Both the position numbers and the translations under genes were made by a program. Positions 36,803 through 46,878 of a stretch of DNA of 64,000 nt are shown one piece after another (positions within the stretch are counted from its first letter, which is position 1; the number at the start of each line of letters is the position of its first letter). The notes under the pieces were generated by a model, which was given only the letters and a program-made list of their open reading frames with translations, was not told the origin of the DNA and made no database searches. Source of the DNA: Phyllobacterium brassicacearum. GTDB lineage: Bacteria > Pseudomonadota > Alphaproteobacteria > Rhizobiales > Rhizobiaceae. Location: NCBI RefSeq assembly GCF_003010955.1, contig NZ_PGGO01000009.1:148558-212557 (forward strand), given 5' to 3'.

Positions 36803-37642
36803 CTAGTAAAAATCGACGGGGAAGTACCGCAGGTAAAGTTCGGAGATCGTCCCTTTTTCTTCCATGGCTTTCAGGGCAAAGTTGAAGGCATCGACAAGCT
36901 TACTATTTGCCAATGTTGTTGTGATTGTCATGCCATCGCCAAGAAACTGTGGAGCGACGTAGGGCCCTCCGGCAAAGGCGCAACAGTTGCCCGCCTCGGG
37001 GCTGCCGATCCAGAACGAGAGGTCGGAGCCATCACCAAAGACAGCGTCAATTTTTTTTGCCTGCAGGTCCTTGAACATGAGATCGCGCGAAGGGTAGCCG
37101 ACCCAGTGTCCTTTCGGAAAAAAGTCCGCGAATATCGCCTGGTGTACGGAATCTGCGATAACCCCAACGGTCTTCTTTTCGAGCGTGTCGGCAAGAGGTT
37201 CCTTCAGTGGCGTGTTTTTCAGCGTCATGAAACGGGCAGGTAGGCGCATGTAGGGGGCAGTGAAGACGTATTTTTCACGCAAGGCGGCAGTTGGCTTCAG
37301 GCCCGCGATGATTGCCTCGGCCTCACCATTTTCAAGAGTTGTCTGCAATTCGTTCCAAGGGCGCGCCTCGATCTGGCATATCGCTGTCACACCGAGCTCG
37401 TCGCAAATCGCTCTCACGAGATCGACATTGAACCCCGAGATGCGTCCTGTACTGTCAATGAAATTGAAGGGCGGGTAATCTACGGTCGTCATGAAGCGAA
37501 TGCGTTCGACCGTTGACAGATCGGGTTTCGAAACGTGTTCGCGGCCATCCCAATAGTGCGGAAAATCCGATGCGGCGATCGCATTCGGCAAAGCGGTTAG
37601 ACTGAGACTAACAGCGAAAGCTGCAATTTTCCGGATGTGCAT
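36803..37642 (-). CDS. Orphan SBP_bac_3 periplasmic binding protein
   Basis: A 279-residue extracellular solute-binding protein, family 3. A signal peptide (AAFAVSLSLTALPNAIAA) precedes the binding domain, which shows FMTTVDYPPFNFIDS, ISGFNVDLVRAICDELGV and the ligand-contact ALREKYVFTAPYM block. No ABC permease or ATPase gene is adjacent, so it must either use a transporter elsewhere or act as a sensor. A pair of adjacent Cys (AGNCCAFAGG) is unusual in the family. Confidence 0.85.
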   Translation of the reverse strand: MHIRKIAAFAVSLSLTALPNAIAASDFPHYWDGREHVSKPDLSTVERIRFMTTVDYPPFNFIDSTGRISGFNVDLVRAICDELGVTAICQIEARPWNELQTTLENGEAEAIIAGLKPTAALREKYVFTAPYMRLPARFMTLKNTPLKEPLADTLEKKTVGVIADSVHQAIFADFFPKGHWVGYPSRDLMFKDLQAKKIDAVFGDGSDLSFWIGSPEAGNCCAFAGGPYVAPQFLGDGMTITTTLANSKLVDAFNFALKAMEEKGTISELYLRYFPVDFY

Positions 37643-37959
37643 TCGACCCCAGCGCGATGGTGATTTGCCGCAACGCTAGAGCAAACACTTCCCAAATGGA
37701 ACTGGCGCTGTGTCGCAAATTAGCGAGGCAATCAATGCGGATAGCGGCACGGTCGGTCCGACACGTTAGAGCCAAGCCGGATGACTCAGGCGAACCGAAC
37801 ACAGCTGAAGACAAGCAGGGTATTGTGGTGTTGAATACAGTATAGCATTGCCGAGTTAAGTTGTAGTAGAATAAAATGGCATTACTACCATAGATATATT
37901 CTTTTAATTCAGGTTTCAATTTTGATTGAAGGTCTTTAGAATGACAATATTTAACGAGA
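37643..37959. other. AT-richer intergenic region upstream of the glycosyltransferase
   Basis: 317 bp between a minus-strand binding-protein gene and a plus-strand glycosyltransferase. No gene, repeat or RNA was recognised. Around 37880-37960 it is clearly richer in A and T than its surroundings, as expected for promoters. Confidence 0.5.
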
Positions 37960-39867
37960 TTGACCTATATCTGTATTTTTGCCAATCCGCACCCCACTTT
38001 AACGCCGTCCTCTGATTATGGGGGCGATAGAAGTTTCGCTTGCCGCGCGGCTCTACTGCGCCGGCATGCCGAGATCGCTGATTATCGCTGCATTCAGGCA
38101 CTCCTGGCCAACGGTACGTCATTCATTGACGAACTATACGCATTGGGGCGGGCGTACGAACCGACAGTTGCGTACTGCATCGCTGGTGAAGCAGGATTGC
38201 TGTTTGAAGACGTACCAGCAGACGTGCGTGTTGTCCTGCCCTTCGCACCAGATTTCATCACTTTGCGTCGCATCGGGCATACGGTCGTTCTAACATCCGA
38301 AGACAATACGCTGATCTATATGGCGCCAACGCTGAGCGACCTGGCGGTGATCAAGCGTCACCTCCCCGGGAGCCCGGATATTGCGGCACGTCTCAGGATA
38401 ACGACACCATTCGCTTTGGACGAATTCTTGCTATCAAGCCATGAAGCGGCTCTCGTAGACAGGGCCATCCGTATGGTCGAAATGACAAGTTCTGAACATT
38501 CGGCGAGGGTCGTGGCTACCGGCACGCAGGGCATGGTGATCGGCTTTGTCGCATCCTCCAGTCTCTTCATGGCAGTGCTTAACCCGGCGTTGTTGTGCCA
38601 GTTGCTGCACTTTGTCTTCTCGATATTTTTCTCAGCGTGCATATTGGTGCGTCTTCTTGCACGCATCAACATTGGAGCTGTGCGAGTGCCGCCGTGGCGA
38701 ACTCTTCCATCGTCAGGTTCGCTGGGCTACAGCGTCCTAGTTGCACTCTATCACGAGGCGGATGTCGTCCCTCAACTGGTGAACGCAATGAAGGAGCTCA
38801 ATTGGCCTCGATCGAAACTGCAAGTTCTGTTTCTGTGTGAGGAAGACGACAGCGAGACTATTGCGGCACTTCAAGCCGAAATGTTCCCGGCCGGTTTCAG
38901 GATTATCCGTATCCCAAGCTCTGGTCCTCGCACGAAGCCAAAAGCACTCAATTATGGGTTGCAACTGGCGAAAGGAGATTACGTCGTTGTCTATGATGCC
39001 GAAGATCGTCCGCACCCGGAGCAATTGCAGGAGGCTTGGTGGCATTTCGCCAAAGGTGGCGCGACACTCGGTTGCCTGCAGGCGCCCCTCATCCTTGCCA
39101 ACGGGCATGTCGGGTGGCTGACACGCCTGTTTGCCTTTGAATACGCGGCGCATTTTGGCGGGGTTTTGCCATGGCTCGCTCGCAATCGGTTAGTACTGTC
39201 TCTTGGCGGAAGCTCAAACCATTTTCGCCGCAGTTGTCTTGAGGCCGTTGGTGGCTGGGATCCATTCAACGTAACTGAAGATGCCGAGCTGGGCACGCGA
39301 CTTGCACGTTGTGGGTTTCAGGTTGACATGCTTTCAACGCCAACAATCGAGGACGCGCCTGTCGGACTCGGTGTCTGGTTAAGGCAGCGCACACGCTGGC
39401 TCAAGGGTTGGATGCAGACGTGGCTAGTCGAGATGCGGCGGCCGATCCGTCTCGTCAACCAACTCGGAATTCCGCGTTTCACAGTATACCAACTGTTGTC
39501 GATCGGGATGATTGTCTCCGCACTGCTTTATCCGCTCATGCTTGTTTTCGTTGCAAATTCGGCTTTTTATTTCACCTTTGCCGATATGGCGGCGATGCGA
39601 CCAAATCTTTTCATCATCGATCTTCTTAACATTCTGACGGGCTACGTCTCATTTCATGCGTTGGGGCGACGGGCATTGGACGGAGAAAAGACGCCTGGAC
39701 CCGTACCCCTTTGGATTCCCATCTATTGGTTCATGATCTCGGCAGCCGCCTGGCGCGCATTGTGGCAGCTGCATGCCACGCCATTCCTTTGGGAGAAAAA
39801 GCCGCATCAACCGTCAACAACAGCGCCATCGGCGCCAGGCTGCGCCCTAGATAAATTCGGGCCCTGA
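37960..39867 (+). CDS. Membrane glycosyltransferase, family 2, with N-terminal GspE-like domain
   Basis: About 635 residues. The N-terminal 150 residues resemble the GspE/PilB N-terminal fold ([19 protein letters not shown], then VLPFAPDF). Two membrane helices follow (near residues 195-230), then a GT2 domain with the DxD-type [13 protein letters not shown], the TED motif [14 protein letters not shown] and the processive QxxRW motif [11 protein letters not shown]. Further C-terminal helices make a polysaccharide-synthase topology. The only usable 5' start is TTG 37960, so the true start is uncertain or the 5' end is altered. Its last 21 bp overlap the convergent ppk2 gene. Confidence 0.8.
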   Translation: MTYICIFANPHPTLTPSSDYGGDRSFACRAALLRRHAEIADYRCIQALLANGTSFIDELYALGRAYEPTVAYCIAGEAGLLFEDVPADVRVVLPFAPDFITLRRIGHTVVLTSEDNTLIYMAPTLSDLAVIKRHLPGSPDIAARLRITTPFALDEFLLSSHEAALVDRAIRMVEMTSSEHSARVVATGTQGMVIGFVASSSLFMAVLNPALLCQLLHFVFSIFFSACILVRLLARINIGAVRVPPWRTLPSSGSLGYSVLVALYHEADVVPQLVNAMKELNWPRSKLQVLFLCEEDDSETIAALQAEMFPAGFRIIRIPSSGPRTKPKALNYGLQLAKGDYVVVYDAEDRPHPEQLQEAWWHFAKGGATLGCLQAPLILANGHVGWLTRLFAFEYAAHFGGVLPWLARNRLVLSLGGSSNHFRRSCLEAVGGWDPFNVTEDAELGTRLARCGFQVDMLSTPTIEDAPVGLGVWLRQRTRWLKGWMQTWLVEMRRPIRLVNQLGIPRFTVYQLLSIGMIVSALLYPLMLVFVANSAFYFTFADMAAMRPNLFIIDLLNILTGYVSFHALGRRALDGEKTPGPVPLWIPIYWFMISAAAWRALWQLHATPFLWEKKPHQPSTTAPSAPGCALDKFGP

Positions 39868-40761
39868 ACCGATGATCAATGTATCTTCGCTCCCGATCGC
39901 ATCGATGTCGCGGCCTTTGTAGGGCAGGCTCAACAGAATTCGCCGGATTACGGAAATGCGGGCGCGACGTTTGTCATTCGCTCGGACAACGGTCCATGGT
40001 GCGAGCGCTGTTTGGGTGCGGGAAAGCATCTGGTCGCGCGCCTTGGTGTATTCATCCCACTTCTTGGCCCCTTCGATGTCAATAGGCGAAAACTTCCAGT
40101 ATTTCAGCGGGCTGTGACGGCGGTCGTGGAAGCGCTTCAACTGCATGGTTTGGCCGATGTCGAGCCAGAACTTGAAGAAATGAATCCCGTCGGAAACAAT
40201 CATGCGCTCGAAGCCGGGCACCTCGTTCAAGAACGCTTCATGCTGTTCCGGGGTGCAGAAACCGAGGACGGGCTCGACGCCGGCGCGATTGTACCAGGAG
40301 CGATCGAAGGTGACGAACTCGCCGTCAGTTGGGAAATGCGCGATATATCGCTGAAAATACCATTGGCCACGCTCGGTTTCGCTGGGCTTGGGGAGGGCAA
40401 CGTTCCGGGCAGAACGTGGATTCATATATTGACGCAGGGAGAAAATCGTCCCGCCTTTCCCTGCGGCGTCGCGGCCTTCAAACAGGCAAATCACGCTTGC
40501 GCCGCTGTCCTGCAGCCAATACTGCATCTTCACAAGTTCGATCTGCAGGCGTTCGAGTGTCTCCTCGTATTCGTCTTCCGGCATTTTGTCGGCGTATGGG
40601 AAACCACCCGAGGCAAGCGCGCTCTTCCGGACCCAGTCGGGCAATGCGGGATCATCGATGTCGAAAGTGTGTTTCTTTCCGTCAATCTTCAATTCAAGCG
40701 GAGACACGTCCGGTTGCGCCTGGTCGGAATTCTTTTTTGAATCTTTACCCACGTCGTTCAT
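39847..40761 (-). CDS. ppk2: Polyphosphate kinase 2
   Basis: About 304 residues of the PPK2 family, which transfers phosphate between polyphosphate and nucleoside diphosphates. The Walker A-type loop is [15 protein letters not shown] near residue 97, the lid region and Walker B-like [17 protein letters not shown] follow, and [17 protein letters not shown] is a family block. Length and motifs match short single-domain (class I) enzymes. ATG 40761 ([10 protein letters not shown]) is favoured because GAGG lies close upstream. It stands next to a PhoR-like kinase, which suggests a phosphate-metabolism neighbourhood. Confidence 0.93.
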   Translation of the reverse strand: MNDVGKDSKKNSDQAQPDVSPLELKIDGKKHTFDIDDPALPDWVRKSALASGGFPYADKMPEDEYEETLERLQIELVKMQYWLQDSGASVICLFEGRDAAGKGGTIFSLRQYMNPRSARNVALPKPSETERGQWYFQRYIAHFPTDGEFVTFDRSWYNRAGVEPVLGFCTPEQHEAFLNEVPGFERMIVSDGIHFFKFWLDIGQTMQLKRFHDRRHSPLKYWKFSPIDIEGAKKWDEYTKARDQMLSRTQTALAPWTVVRANDKRRARISVIRRILLSLPYKGRDIDAIGSEDTLIIGSGPEFI

Positions 40762-40846
40762 CCTCAATTGACATAAAGGCATGTTATTGGGAGAGCGTTG
40801 TATCGTCCAGAGGCTAAAAAAGGACGGCAGGGCAGGAGTTTAGCGC

Positions 40847-42115
40847 ATGAGCATCTGGGGGCAGGAAGGTAGCGGTCTAAGGAGACGCGCGCTGGAGCAG
40901 ATCATCCGGGCGCGCTACATTTTGGGCGCTGCTGCATTTCTCACTGCACTGGTGCTGAACGCGGGTGCATCGTCCTGGCTGAGCTTTGCCGTGCTGATGT
41001 TCGTACTGCTTGCTGTGGTGATCCTTTCAGCCAGCCTTCCCCGCAGCGACAATCAAAACGCTCCCGTACCGGCAAGCAACACCGCAATATTTCGCCTGTC
41101 GGGCCAGCAGCTCGCGGAGCAATTGCCAGACCCGCTGATCGTGTTCCATCATGATGGGACGATCCTCTATGCCAATCCCGCTGCCGAAGGAGCTTTCGGG
41201 GCATTGACCAGCGGTGGCACGCTTCTCATGCACTTCCGGGCACCCGAGATGCAGGTGTTGGTCCAATCGGTTATGGCCGACGGGGTGGCGCGATCGGTGG
41301 ATTACTCCGAGCGTGTTCCCGTCGAACGGTGGTACCGTGCGACGGTGTTGTTGCTCGACCAGACAGGCGGAGCAGACAGGCAATATCTGTTGTCATTCCG
41401 GGATTTGACTGAGGCGCACAGACTGGAGCGCATGCGTTCGGATTTCGTCGCGAACGCCAGTCACGAATTGCGCACGCCTTTGGCTTCGCTCAGCGGCTTC
41501 ATCGAGACGCTGCGTGGCCCTGCCCGTAACGATGAGGCTGCACGCGACAATTTTCTTGAGATCATGCAAAAGCAGGCGGAACGCATGGCCCGGCTGATCG
41601 ACGATCTCTTGTCACTTTCGCGTATCGAGATGAAGGCGCACATCGCCGTCAAGGATCAGGTGGATCTGACGACGGTTCTGAACCACGTGGCGGACTCGAT
41701 GCGGCCCCTTGCCGCCGGTCTCGACGTAGTTATCGAACAGGACATTGATCCGGGACCAATCAAAGTGCTTGGCGACCGGGATGAACTCACACAAGTCTTC
41801 CAGAACCTGGTCGAGAACGCCTGCAAGTACGGCCAGTCCGGTAAAAGGATCATCATCGATTTAAAGCAGAACAGCGAAGGTGTGAGGGCGACGGTCCAGG
41901 ACTTTGGACCGGGGATCCCGGACGAACACATACCGCGCCTGACCGAACGATTTTACCGGGTGAATGTCGAAACGAGCCGAGCGCAGAAGGGTACCGGCCT
42001 TGGTCTTGCAATTGTCAAACATATCCTGACGCGCCATCGAGCCCGTCTGATAGTCCGTTCCCGCGTTGGCGAAGGTTCGTCCTTCACGGTCGTGTTTGGA
42101 CCCCAGCGAACATAA
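40847..42115 (+). CDS. phoR: PhoR-like sensor histidine kinase
   Basis: A 422-residue membrane kinase. Two closely spaced helices (about residues 25-65) anchor it, a PAS domain follows (LPDPLIVFHHDGTILYANPA), then HisKA with the phospho-acceptor in FVANASHELRTPLASLSGF at about residue 206, and the ATPase N box NLVENACKYG, G1 DFGPGIPD and G2 GTGLGLAIVKHI. This matches alphaproteobacterial PhoR, which senses phosphate limitation with PhoB. Unlike many relatives, no pst, phoU or phoB gene follows it here. The phosphate role is supported by the adjacent ppk2 gene but other two-component roles remain possible. Confidence 0.8.
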   Translation: MSIWGQEGSGLRRRALEQIIRARYILGAAAFLTALVLNAGASSWLSFAVLMFVLLAVVILSASLPRSDNQNAPVPASNTAIFRLSGQQLAEQLPDPLIVFHHDGTILYANPAAEGAFGALTSGGTLLMHFRAPEMQVLVQSVMADGVARSVDYSERVPVERWYRATVLLLDQTGGADRQYLLSFRDLTEAHRLERMRSDFVANASHELRTPLASLSGFIETLRGPARNDEAARDNFLEIMQKQAERMARLIDDLLSLSRIEMKAHIAVKDQVDLTTVLNHVADSMRPLAAGLDVVIEQDIDPGPIKVLGDRDELTQVFQNLVENACKYGQSGKRIIIDLKQNSEGVRATVQDFGPGIPDEHIPRLTERFYRVNVETSRAQKGTGLGLAIVKHILTRHRARLIVRSRVGEGSSFTVVFGPQRT

Positions 42116-42116
42116 T

Positions 42117-42145
42117 CTCAAAAAGAAGGCGCCTCGCGGCGCCTT
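42117..42145 (-). terminator. Intrinsic terminator of gcrA
   Basis: AAGGCGCC (42126-42133), loop TCGC and GGCGCCTT (42138-42145) form a perfect 8-bp stem 22 bp past the gcrA stop. On the minus strand it is followed by CTTTTTG. It may also limit read-through from the convergent phoR-like gene. Confidence 0.75.
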
Positions 42146-42166
42146 AATGGAGGATTGCAGAGAAAC

Positions 42167-42688
42167 TTACCGGATGCGTCGGCGATCCGACGCCGGTTGG
42201 TAAGCCAAGCGCGAGTGATAGGTGCAGTAGGGACCGGATTCGCCCACGTCATTGCCGCAGAAGTTGAAGTCTGGCTGGAGCGGATCGCCGACAGGCCACT
42301 TGCATGTGCGCTCGCTCAGCTGAACGAGTTCAAGGCGCCGTGAAATCGGCACGACGACATCAGTCACGGTTTTCGTGATCGTGTGCGGGACGAGGTCGGT
42401 GCTGTATTCCGTCTGCAAGGCTGTTGCACCGACGCTGCGGTTGACAACCCGGCTTGTCATGTGAGCGGAACCGCCGCTGCGCTGGCTACCGGATACGCCG
42501 GTGTTGACCTTCTTGCTGCGTGTCTGGGTGGATGTGGTCTTGCCTCGCCCTGACAGCTTCAAGCGATGGACCTTGCCGATGACAGCATTGCGGCTGACAC
42601 CGCCCAGTTGTGCTGCGATCTGGCTTGCACTCAGACCATCGGCCCAAAGTTTCTTTAGCTGTTCTACGCGCTCATCTGTCCAGTTCAT
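42167..42688 (-). CDS. gcrA: GcrA cell-cycle regulator
   Basis: A 173-residue GcrA protein. The N-terminal DNA-binding domain reads MNWTDERVEQLKKLWADG followed by LSASQIAAQLGGVSRNAV and IGKVHRLKLSGRGK. The C-terminal region contains the sigma70-contact end (CKWPVGDPLQPDFNFCG, then GPYCTYHSRLAYQP). GcrA activates promoters that carry GANTC sites methylated by CcrM and is typical of alphaproteobacteria. The start has AGGAAACG upstream. Five GANTC sites lie within the next 380 bp upstream, more than chance would give. Confidence 0.95.
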   Translation of the reverse strand: MNWTDERVEQLKKLWADGLSASQIAAQLGGVSRNAVIGKVHRLKLSGRGKTTSTQTRSKKVNTGVSGSQRSGGSAHMTSRVVNRSVGATALQTEYSTDLVPHTITKTVTDVVVPISRRLELVQLSERTCKWPVGDPLQPDFNFCGNDVGESGPYCTYHSRLAYQPASDRRRIR

Positions 42689-43051
42689 CGTTTCCTAGCT
42701 CCATATGGGGCTCTGTTCTGTGCGGACACCGGACTGAATCCTTCCTCGCATCTGGATTGCTCCAGATTGGTGTAATACCATATCTATTCAGATGACGAGG
42801 ACGCCGCACGAAATCTAGCTATTTCGTTTCCCAAGCTACAATATGGGACGACTCTGTGACAAGAGTCGGGCGCGGCTCCTGACCATGCTTTTTTGGGTTT
42901 TCCCCAACTTGCGCGATAAACTGTTGCATAAAAGACTCTTTAAACCGTCGCTGGCAAACCATTCTCGCGAGTGCGCGCTTAAGTTGCAGGAATTGGAGGG
43001 TCAGACCTTGAATTTGCGTCGGCTAGCGATCAGGCGTTTCAAAGTGTTCAT

Positions 43052-43080
43052 TTGACAATTACGATTCGAATGATGATATT
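43052..43080 (+). promoter_or_regulatory. Candidate sigma70 promoter for argD containing a GANTC site
   Basis: A consensus -35 box TTGACA (43052-43057), 17-bp spacer and GATATT (43075-43080) lie about 116 bp before the argD start. A GATTC site at 43063-43067 falls inside the spacer, so CcrM methylation could affect it. Confidence 0.55.
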
Positions 43081-43089
43081 ACCGGAGTG

Positions 43090-43124
43090 GCCGCCCCAAG
43101 AATGGCATTGTGGGGCGGCTTTTT
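43090..43124 (+). terminator. Rho-independent terminator ahead of argD (possible attenuator or sRNA end)
   Basis: GCCGCCCC (43090-43097) pairs with GGGGCGGC (43112-43119) and is followed by TTTTTG. It lies on the plus strand before argD, where no gene ends. It could stop an unannotated small RNA from the 42.8-43.1 kb stretch or attenuate argD transcription. Confidence 0.7.
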
Positions 43125-43196
43125 GATTTCAACTCTGCCGGTTTCTTCTTGTTAATCAGCAGTTTGGCAAACTGGGTATTGGAGGCCCGAAACGAT

Positions 43197-44402
43197 ATGA
43201 CGGACGTAAGCGCGCAACCGCTTTACGACACATTTGCTCGTGCGGATCTGCGCTTTGAGCGAGGAGAGGGTGTTTGGCTCGTGACAGAGTCGGGCGATCG
43301 TTACCTTGATTTTGCTGCCGGTATCGCTGTCAATTCGCTTGGTCACGCCCATCCGCACCTCGTGGAGACGTTGAAGAATCAGGCCGAGAAGCTGTGGCAT
43401 GTCTCCAATATCTATGAGATTCCCGGCCAAAAGCGTCTGGGCCAACGCCTAGTAGACAATACCTTTGCCGACAAAGTGTTCTTCACCAATTCCGGTGCGG
43501 AAGCACTGGAATGTGCAATCAAAACGGCACGCCGCTATCATTATGTTAACGGCAGTCCCGAGCGGTTCCGCATTATCACTTTTGAGGGCGCCTTTCACGG
43601 CCGGACTCTGGCAACGATTGCGGCTGGTGGACAGGCGAAATATCTCGAAGGTTTCGGACCAAAGGTAGAAGGCTTCGACCAGGTCCCTTTCGGCGACGAG
43701 AAGGCATTGAAAGCAGCGATTGGTTCTGAAACCGCCGCTATTCTGATTGAGCCGATCCAGGGCGAGGGCGGCGTTCGTTCGGTTCCGGACGAGGATCTGC
43801 GTGCATTGCGAAAGCTATGCGAGGCTGAAGGGCTGCTCTTGATCCTCGATGAGGTCCAGACCGGAGTTGGCCGCACTGGCAAGTTGTTCGCTCACGAGTG
43901 GTCGGGAATCCAGCCAGACATTATGGCTGTCGCCAAGGGCATCGGCGGCGGATTCCCGCTTGGCGCATGTCTTGCAACCGCAGAAGCAGCCAAGGGGATG
44001 ACCGCCGGCGTGCATGGCACGACCTTCGGTGGCAACCCGCTGGCCATGGCCGTAGGAAATGCCGTGCTGGACGTCATTCTCGAAGAAGGCTTCCTGGAGC
44101 ATGTGAAGAAAATTGCGCTGGTCATGAAACAGGGCCTGGCCTCGATTTCCGATCGCTATCCGGACGTAATTGCCGAAGTGCGCGGACAGGGCTTGCTGAT
44201 GGGTCTGAAGACCGTCGTACCGAATACGACGATGGTACAGGCTCTTCGCGACGAGCAGCTTCTGACAGTCAGTGCCGGCGACAATGTCATTCGGCTACTG
44301 CCACCGCTGGTTGCAACAGAAGAAGAAGCGCGTGACGCTCTCGCCAGGATCGAAACGGCAGCTGAACGGCTGTCCGTGGCCGCCAGACAGAAAAGCGCTT
44401 GA
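43197..44402 (+). CDS. argD: Acetylornithine aminotransferase
   Basis: A 401-residue class III PLP aminotransferase that makes N-acetylornithine in arginine synthesis. The PLP Lys lies in [15 protein letters not shown] near residue 247, preceded by [16 protein letters not shown] with the PLP-ring Asp. [13 protein letters not shown] and [14 protein letters not shown] are family blocks. ATG 43197 follows a GGAGG-rich stretch at about eleven bases. It is followed ten bp later by argF, so both belong to one arginine operon. Confidence 0.94.
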   Translation: MTDVSAQPLYDTFARADLRFERGEGVWLVTESGDRYLDFAAGIAVNSLGHAHPHLVETLKNQAEKLWHVSNIYEIPGQKRLGQRLVDNTFADKVFFTNSGAEALECAIKTARRYHYVNGSPERFRIITFEGAFHGRTLATIAAGGQAKYLEGFGPKVEGFDQVPFGDEKALKAAIGSETAAILIEPIQGEGGVRSVPDEDLRALRKLCEAEGLLLILDEVQTGVGRTGKLFAHEWSGIQPDIMAVAKGIGGGFPLGACLATAEAAKGMTAGVHGTTFGGNPLAMAVGNAVLDVILEEGFLEHVKKIALVMKQGLASISDRYPDVIAEVRGQGLLMGLKTVVPNTTMVQALRDEQLLTVSAGDNVIRLLPPLVATEEEARDALARIETAAERLSVAARQKSA

Positions 44403-44412
44403 GGACCCTGCC

Positions 44413-45351
44413 ATGACAATCAAGCAGGACCTCCGGCACTTCACGGATCTGTCAGCGCTTTCATCGGGCGATCTGCGGACTATTCTCGACGACGCGCGGG
44501 ATCGCAAGACACGGCTCAAGGCTGGTGCTATCGAAAAACCGTTTGCTGGCAAGGTGCTGGCGATGATTTTCGACAAGCCGTCAACACGCACGCGCGTGTC
44601 GTTCGACGTTGGCATGCGCCAGCTTGGCGGCGAGACGATTATGCTAACTGGTTCGGAAATGCAGCTTGGCCGCAGCGAAACCATCGCCGATACGGCCAAG
44701 GTCTTGTCGCGCTATGTCGACATCATCATGATGCGGACCACGACGCATGAACGTCTGATCGAAATGGCGGAAAATGCAACCGTGCCCGTCATCAATGCGC
44801 TGACCGATGATACGCATCCGTGCCAGATCATGGCCGACATCATGACGTACGAAGAACATCGCGGGCCGGTCAAGGGCAAGACATTCGCTTGGACCGGCGA
44901 TGGCAACAACGTACTGCACTCGCTTGTCGAGGCGGCAGCGCGCTTTGATTTCAACCTGAATATTGCTACTCCGGAAGGCAGTGAACCCGCCAGTAAATAC
45001 CTTGAGTGGGCGAGAGGAGCCGGCGGCAAGATCAAGTTGACCACTGACCCCGTTGCAGCAGTCAAGGGCGTTGATTGCATTGTTACCGACACCTGGGTGT
45101 CAATGGGGCAGGAAGGCCGTGCGCGCGGTCATAACGTCTTCATGCCTTATCAGGTCAATGACGCCTTGTTGAAGCATGCAAACCCGGATGCGCTGTTCAT
45201 GCACTGCCTCCCTGCCCATCGCGGCGAGGAAGTGACGGACTCGGTCATCGACGGCCCCCACTCTGTTGTCTTCGATGAGGCGGAGAACCGTTTGCACGCA
45301 CAAAAAGCCATTCTAGCCTGGTGTCTCGAAGGAGGCCGCCCGAGTGTCTGA
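44413..45351 (+). CDS. argF: Ornithine carbamoyltransferase
   Basis: A 312-residue enzyme that makes citrulline from ornithine and carbamoyl phosphate. The carbamoyl-phosphate loop is [14 protein letters not shown] near residue 56; [10 protein letters not shown] is near 135 and the ornithine-site Cys in [11 protein letters not shown] near 263. ATG 44413 starts the homology ([13 protein letters not shown]). Its last eight bases overlap the start of hslO, indicating a transcript that continues into the chaperone gene. Confidence 0.95.
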   Translation: MTIKQDLRHFTDLSALSSGDLRTILDDARDRKTRLKAGAIEKPFAGKVLAMIFDKPSTRTRVSFDVGMRQLGGETIMLTGSEMQLGRSETIADTAKVLSRYVDIIMMRTTTHERLIEMAENATVPVINALTDDTHPCQIMADIMTYEEHRGPVKGKTFAWTGDGNNVLHSLVEAAARFDFNLNIATPEGSEPASKYLEWARGAGGKIKLTTDPVAAVKGVDCIVTDTWVSMGQEGRARGHNVFMPYQVNDALLKHANPDALFMHCLPAHRGEEVTDSVIDGPHSVVFDEAENRLHAQKAILAWCLEGGRPSV

Positions 45352-46354
45352 TATGTCCGATACAATCATGCATCCAGATGAATACATTTTTGCAGGCGAT
45401 GATGCCGTCGTGCCGTTCCAGGTTGCTGATCTCGATGCCCGAGGACGCGCCGTACAACTAGGACCGGCGCTCGACGACATTCTGAACCGTCATGATTATC
45501 CGGAGCCGGTGGCACAGCTGCTCGCCGAAGCGATCGTGCTCACGGTGCTGCTTGGTACATCGTTGAAGTTTGACGGCAAATTCATCTTCCAGTCGCAGTC
45601 CGACGGACCGGTTGACATGCTGGTCGTGGACTTCCGTACGCCGAATTCCGTCCGCGCCTATGCGCGTTACGACGAGGACCGACTGGCGGATGCCATGGCG
45701 AAACGCCGGATCTCACAAGAAGAGCTGATGGGAAGCGGCACGCTCGCACTCACGGTCGATCAGGGCGAGCACACGCAGCGTTATCAGGGCATCGTTGCCC
45801 TGGATGGCTCCAATCTCGAGGAAATCGCCAAAACCTATTTCCGTCAGTCCGAACAGATACCGACCGACGTGCGGCTCTCGGTTGCCAAGCTGGTCGAACG
45901 TGGCGACGACGGCAAGCCAGTTGAACAATGGCGCGCTGGCGGATTGATCGTCCAGTTCCTGCCTGAATCCGAATTGCGTATGCGCCAGCGGGATCTTCCG
46001 GCCGGTGACGCGCCAAATGCCGACGAGGATGATGACCATCTTGTTGAGGATGACGACTGGGCGGAAATAAAGGCACTCGTCGCAACGATCGAAAGCTCGG
46101 AATTGACCGATCCGCAGGTGGGCGCCGAGCGGTTGCTATACCGTTTGTTCCACGAAAGAGGCGTCCGGGTCTTCGACGCCGTCACAGTGAACGATGATTG
46201 CTCCTGTTCGCGCGAGAAAATTGCCGGCGTCCTGTCAGGCTTCACTGCCGAGGAAATCACGGACAGCATCGAAGAGGGCAAGATCAGCGTGACCTGCGAG
46301 TTCTGCTCAACGCAGTATGAGTTCGATCCGGCAGAATTTCTGCCGAAAAACTGA
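45344..46354 (+). CDS. hslO: Hsp33 redox-regulated chaperone
   Basis: A 336-residue Hsp33, a cytoplasmic holdase switched on by oxidative stress. The C-terminal zinc-binding redox switch has four Cys: [14 protein letters not shown] (CxC) and [14 protein letters not shown] (CxxC). The substrate-binding domain begins at [19 protein letters not shown]. The start is GTG 45344, overlapping argF; internal ATGs 9 and 24 bases later are alternatives. Its co-transcription with arginine genes is conserved in this order as far as I recall. Confidence 0.93.
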   Translation: MSDMSDTIMHPDEYIFAGDDAVVPFQVADLDARGRAVQLGPALDDILNRHDYPEPVAQLLAEAIVLTVLLGTSLKFDGKFIFQSQSDGPVDMLVVDFRTPNSVRAYARYDEDRLADAMAKRRISQEELMGSGTLALTVDQGEHTQRYQGIVALDGSNLEEIAKTYFRQSEQIPTDVRLSVAKLVERGDDGKPVEQWRAGGLIVQFLPESELRMRQRDLPAGDAPNADEDDDHLVEDDDWAEIKALVATIESSELTDPQVGAERLLYRLFHERGVRVFDAVTVNDDCSCSREKIAGVLSGFTAEEITDSIEEGKISVTCEFCSTQYEFDPAEFLPKN

Positions 46355-46371
46355 CAGCAGGAAACGCCAGT

Positions 46372-46584
46372 ATGGAAATAAGAGACAGCAACGGCACGGA
46401 GCTTCACGATGGCGATTCCGTTACCCTTATTAAAGACCTGAAGGTCAAAGGCACGTCTGAAACCATAAAGCGCGGCACACTCGTCAAGAACATCCGGCTG
46501 AACGGGCGCGAAGGTGAAATCGAGTGCAACACCAAGCAGGTTAAGGGTCTTGTTCTGAAGACCGAGTTTCTGAAGAAAGCCTAG
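46372..46584 (+). CDS. PhnA/YjdM-like small protein
   Basis: A 70-residue protein matching the C-terminal domain of PhnA/YjdM (DSNGTELHDGDSVTLIKDLK, then KVKGTSETIKRGTLVKNIRL). The N-terminal zinc ribbon present in full-length YjdM is absent, as in many short homologs. The name alkylphosphonate utilization protein is historical, and no phosphonate enzymology is known. Its 3' end overlaps the convergent membrane-protein gene by four bases. Confidence 0.8.
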   Translation: MEIRDSNGTELHDGDSVTLIKDLKVKGTSETIKRGTLVKNIRLNGREGEIECNTKQVKGLVLKTEFLKKA

Positions 46585-46877
46585 CCCCGCATGGGCGCTG
46601 TGAACTCGTGGGCAACTGTTACCGCGATCAGTATGACGATGTACGCACAGATGATCAGCCAAAGCGGCCATGCCTTGGTCGATTTCTTCGCGAGCAGGCC
46701 GACGATCAGGCCGGGGACCAGAACAAGGGCAAGCAATTGGCTGATAGCCTCGGCATCAGTTTTGAAACTGGGCAAGGTGTAGCCAAGAAAAAGCGCCAAT
46801 ACAGCCAATGCAAATGCGACTGCGGAGCAGGCGAGAGCCTTGAAGTATGGGGACTGGGTGCGTTCAGTTTCAATCAT
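46581..46877 (-). CDS. Small three-helix membrane protein of unknown function
   Basis: A 98-residue protein with three hydrophobic stretches (FKALACSAVAFALAVLALF, ISQLLALVLVPGLIVGLLA, PLWLIICAYIVILIAV). It is separated from the apaG stop by one base, on the same strand, so they are probably co-transcribed. No family was recognised. Confidence 0.7.
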   Translation of the reverse strand: MIETERTQSPYFKALACSAVAFALAVLALFLGYTLPSFKTDAEAISQLLALVLVPGLIVGLLAKKSTKAWPLWLIICAYIVILIAVTVAHEFTAPMRG

Positions 46878-46878
46878 A

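Larger units (their letters stand above)
42689..43196. other. Regulatory intergenic region between gcrA and argD with GANTC cluster
   Basis: 508 bp with no convincing gene; a 70-codon open frame (42843-43055) has no family resemblance. GANTC sites occur at 42736, 42850, 42863, 42934 and 43063. The pair at 42850-42867 (GACTCT...AGAGTC) is itself an inverted repeat. A plus-strand promoter (43052-43080) and an intrinsic terminator (43090-43124) lie at its argD end. Confidence 0.75.

Noticed and set aside
42843..43055. A 70-codon open frame between gcrA and argD
   Set aside because: No ribosome site or family resemblance; the region is better explained by regulatory sites and possibly a small RNA.
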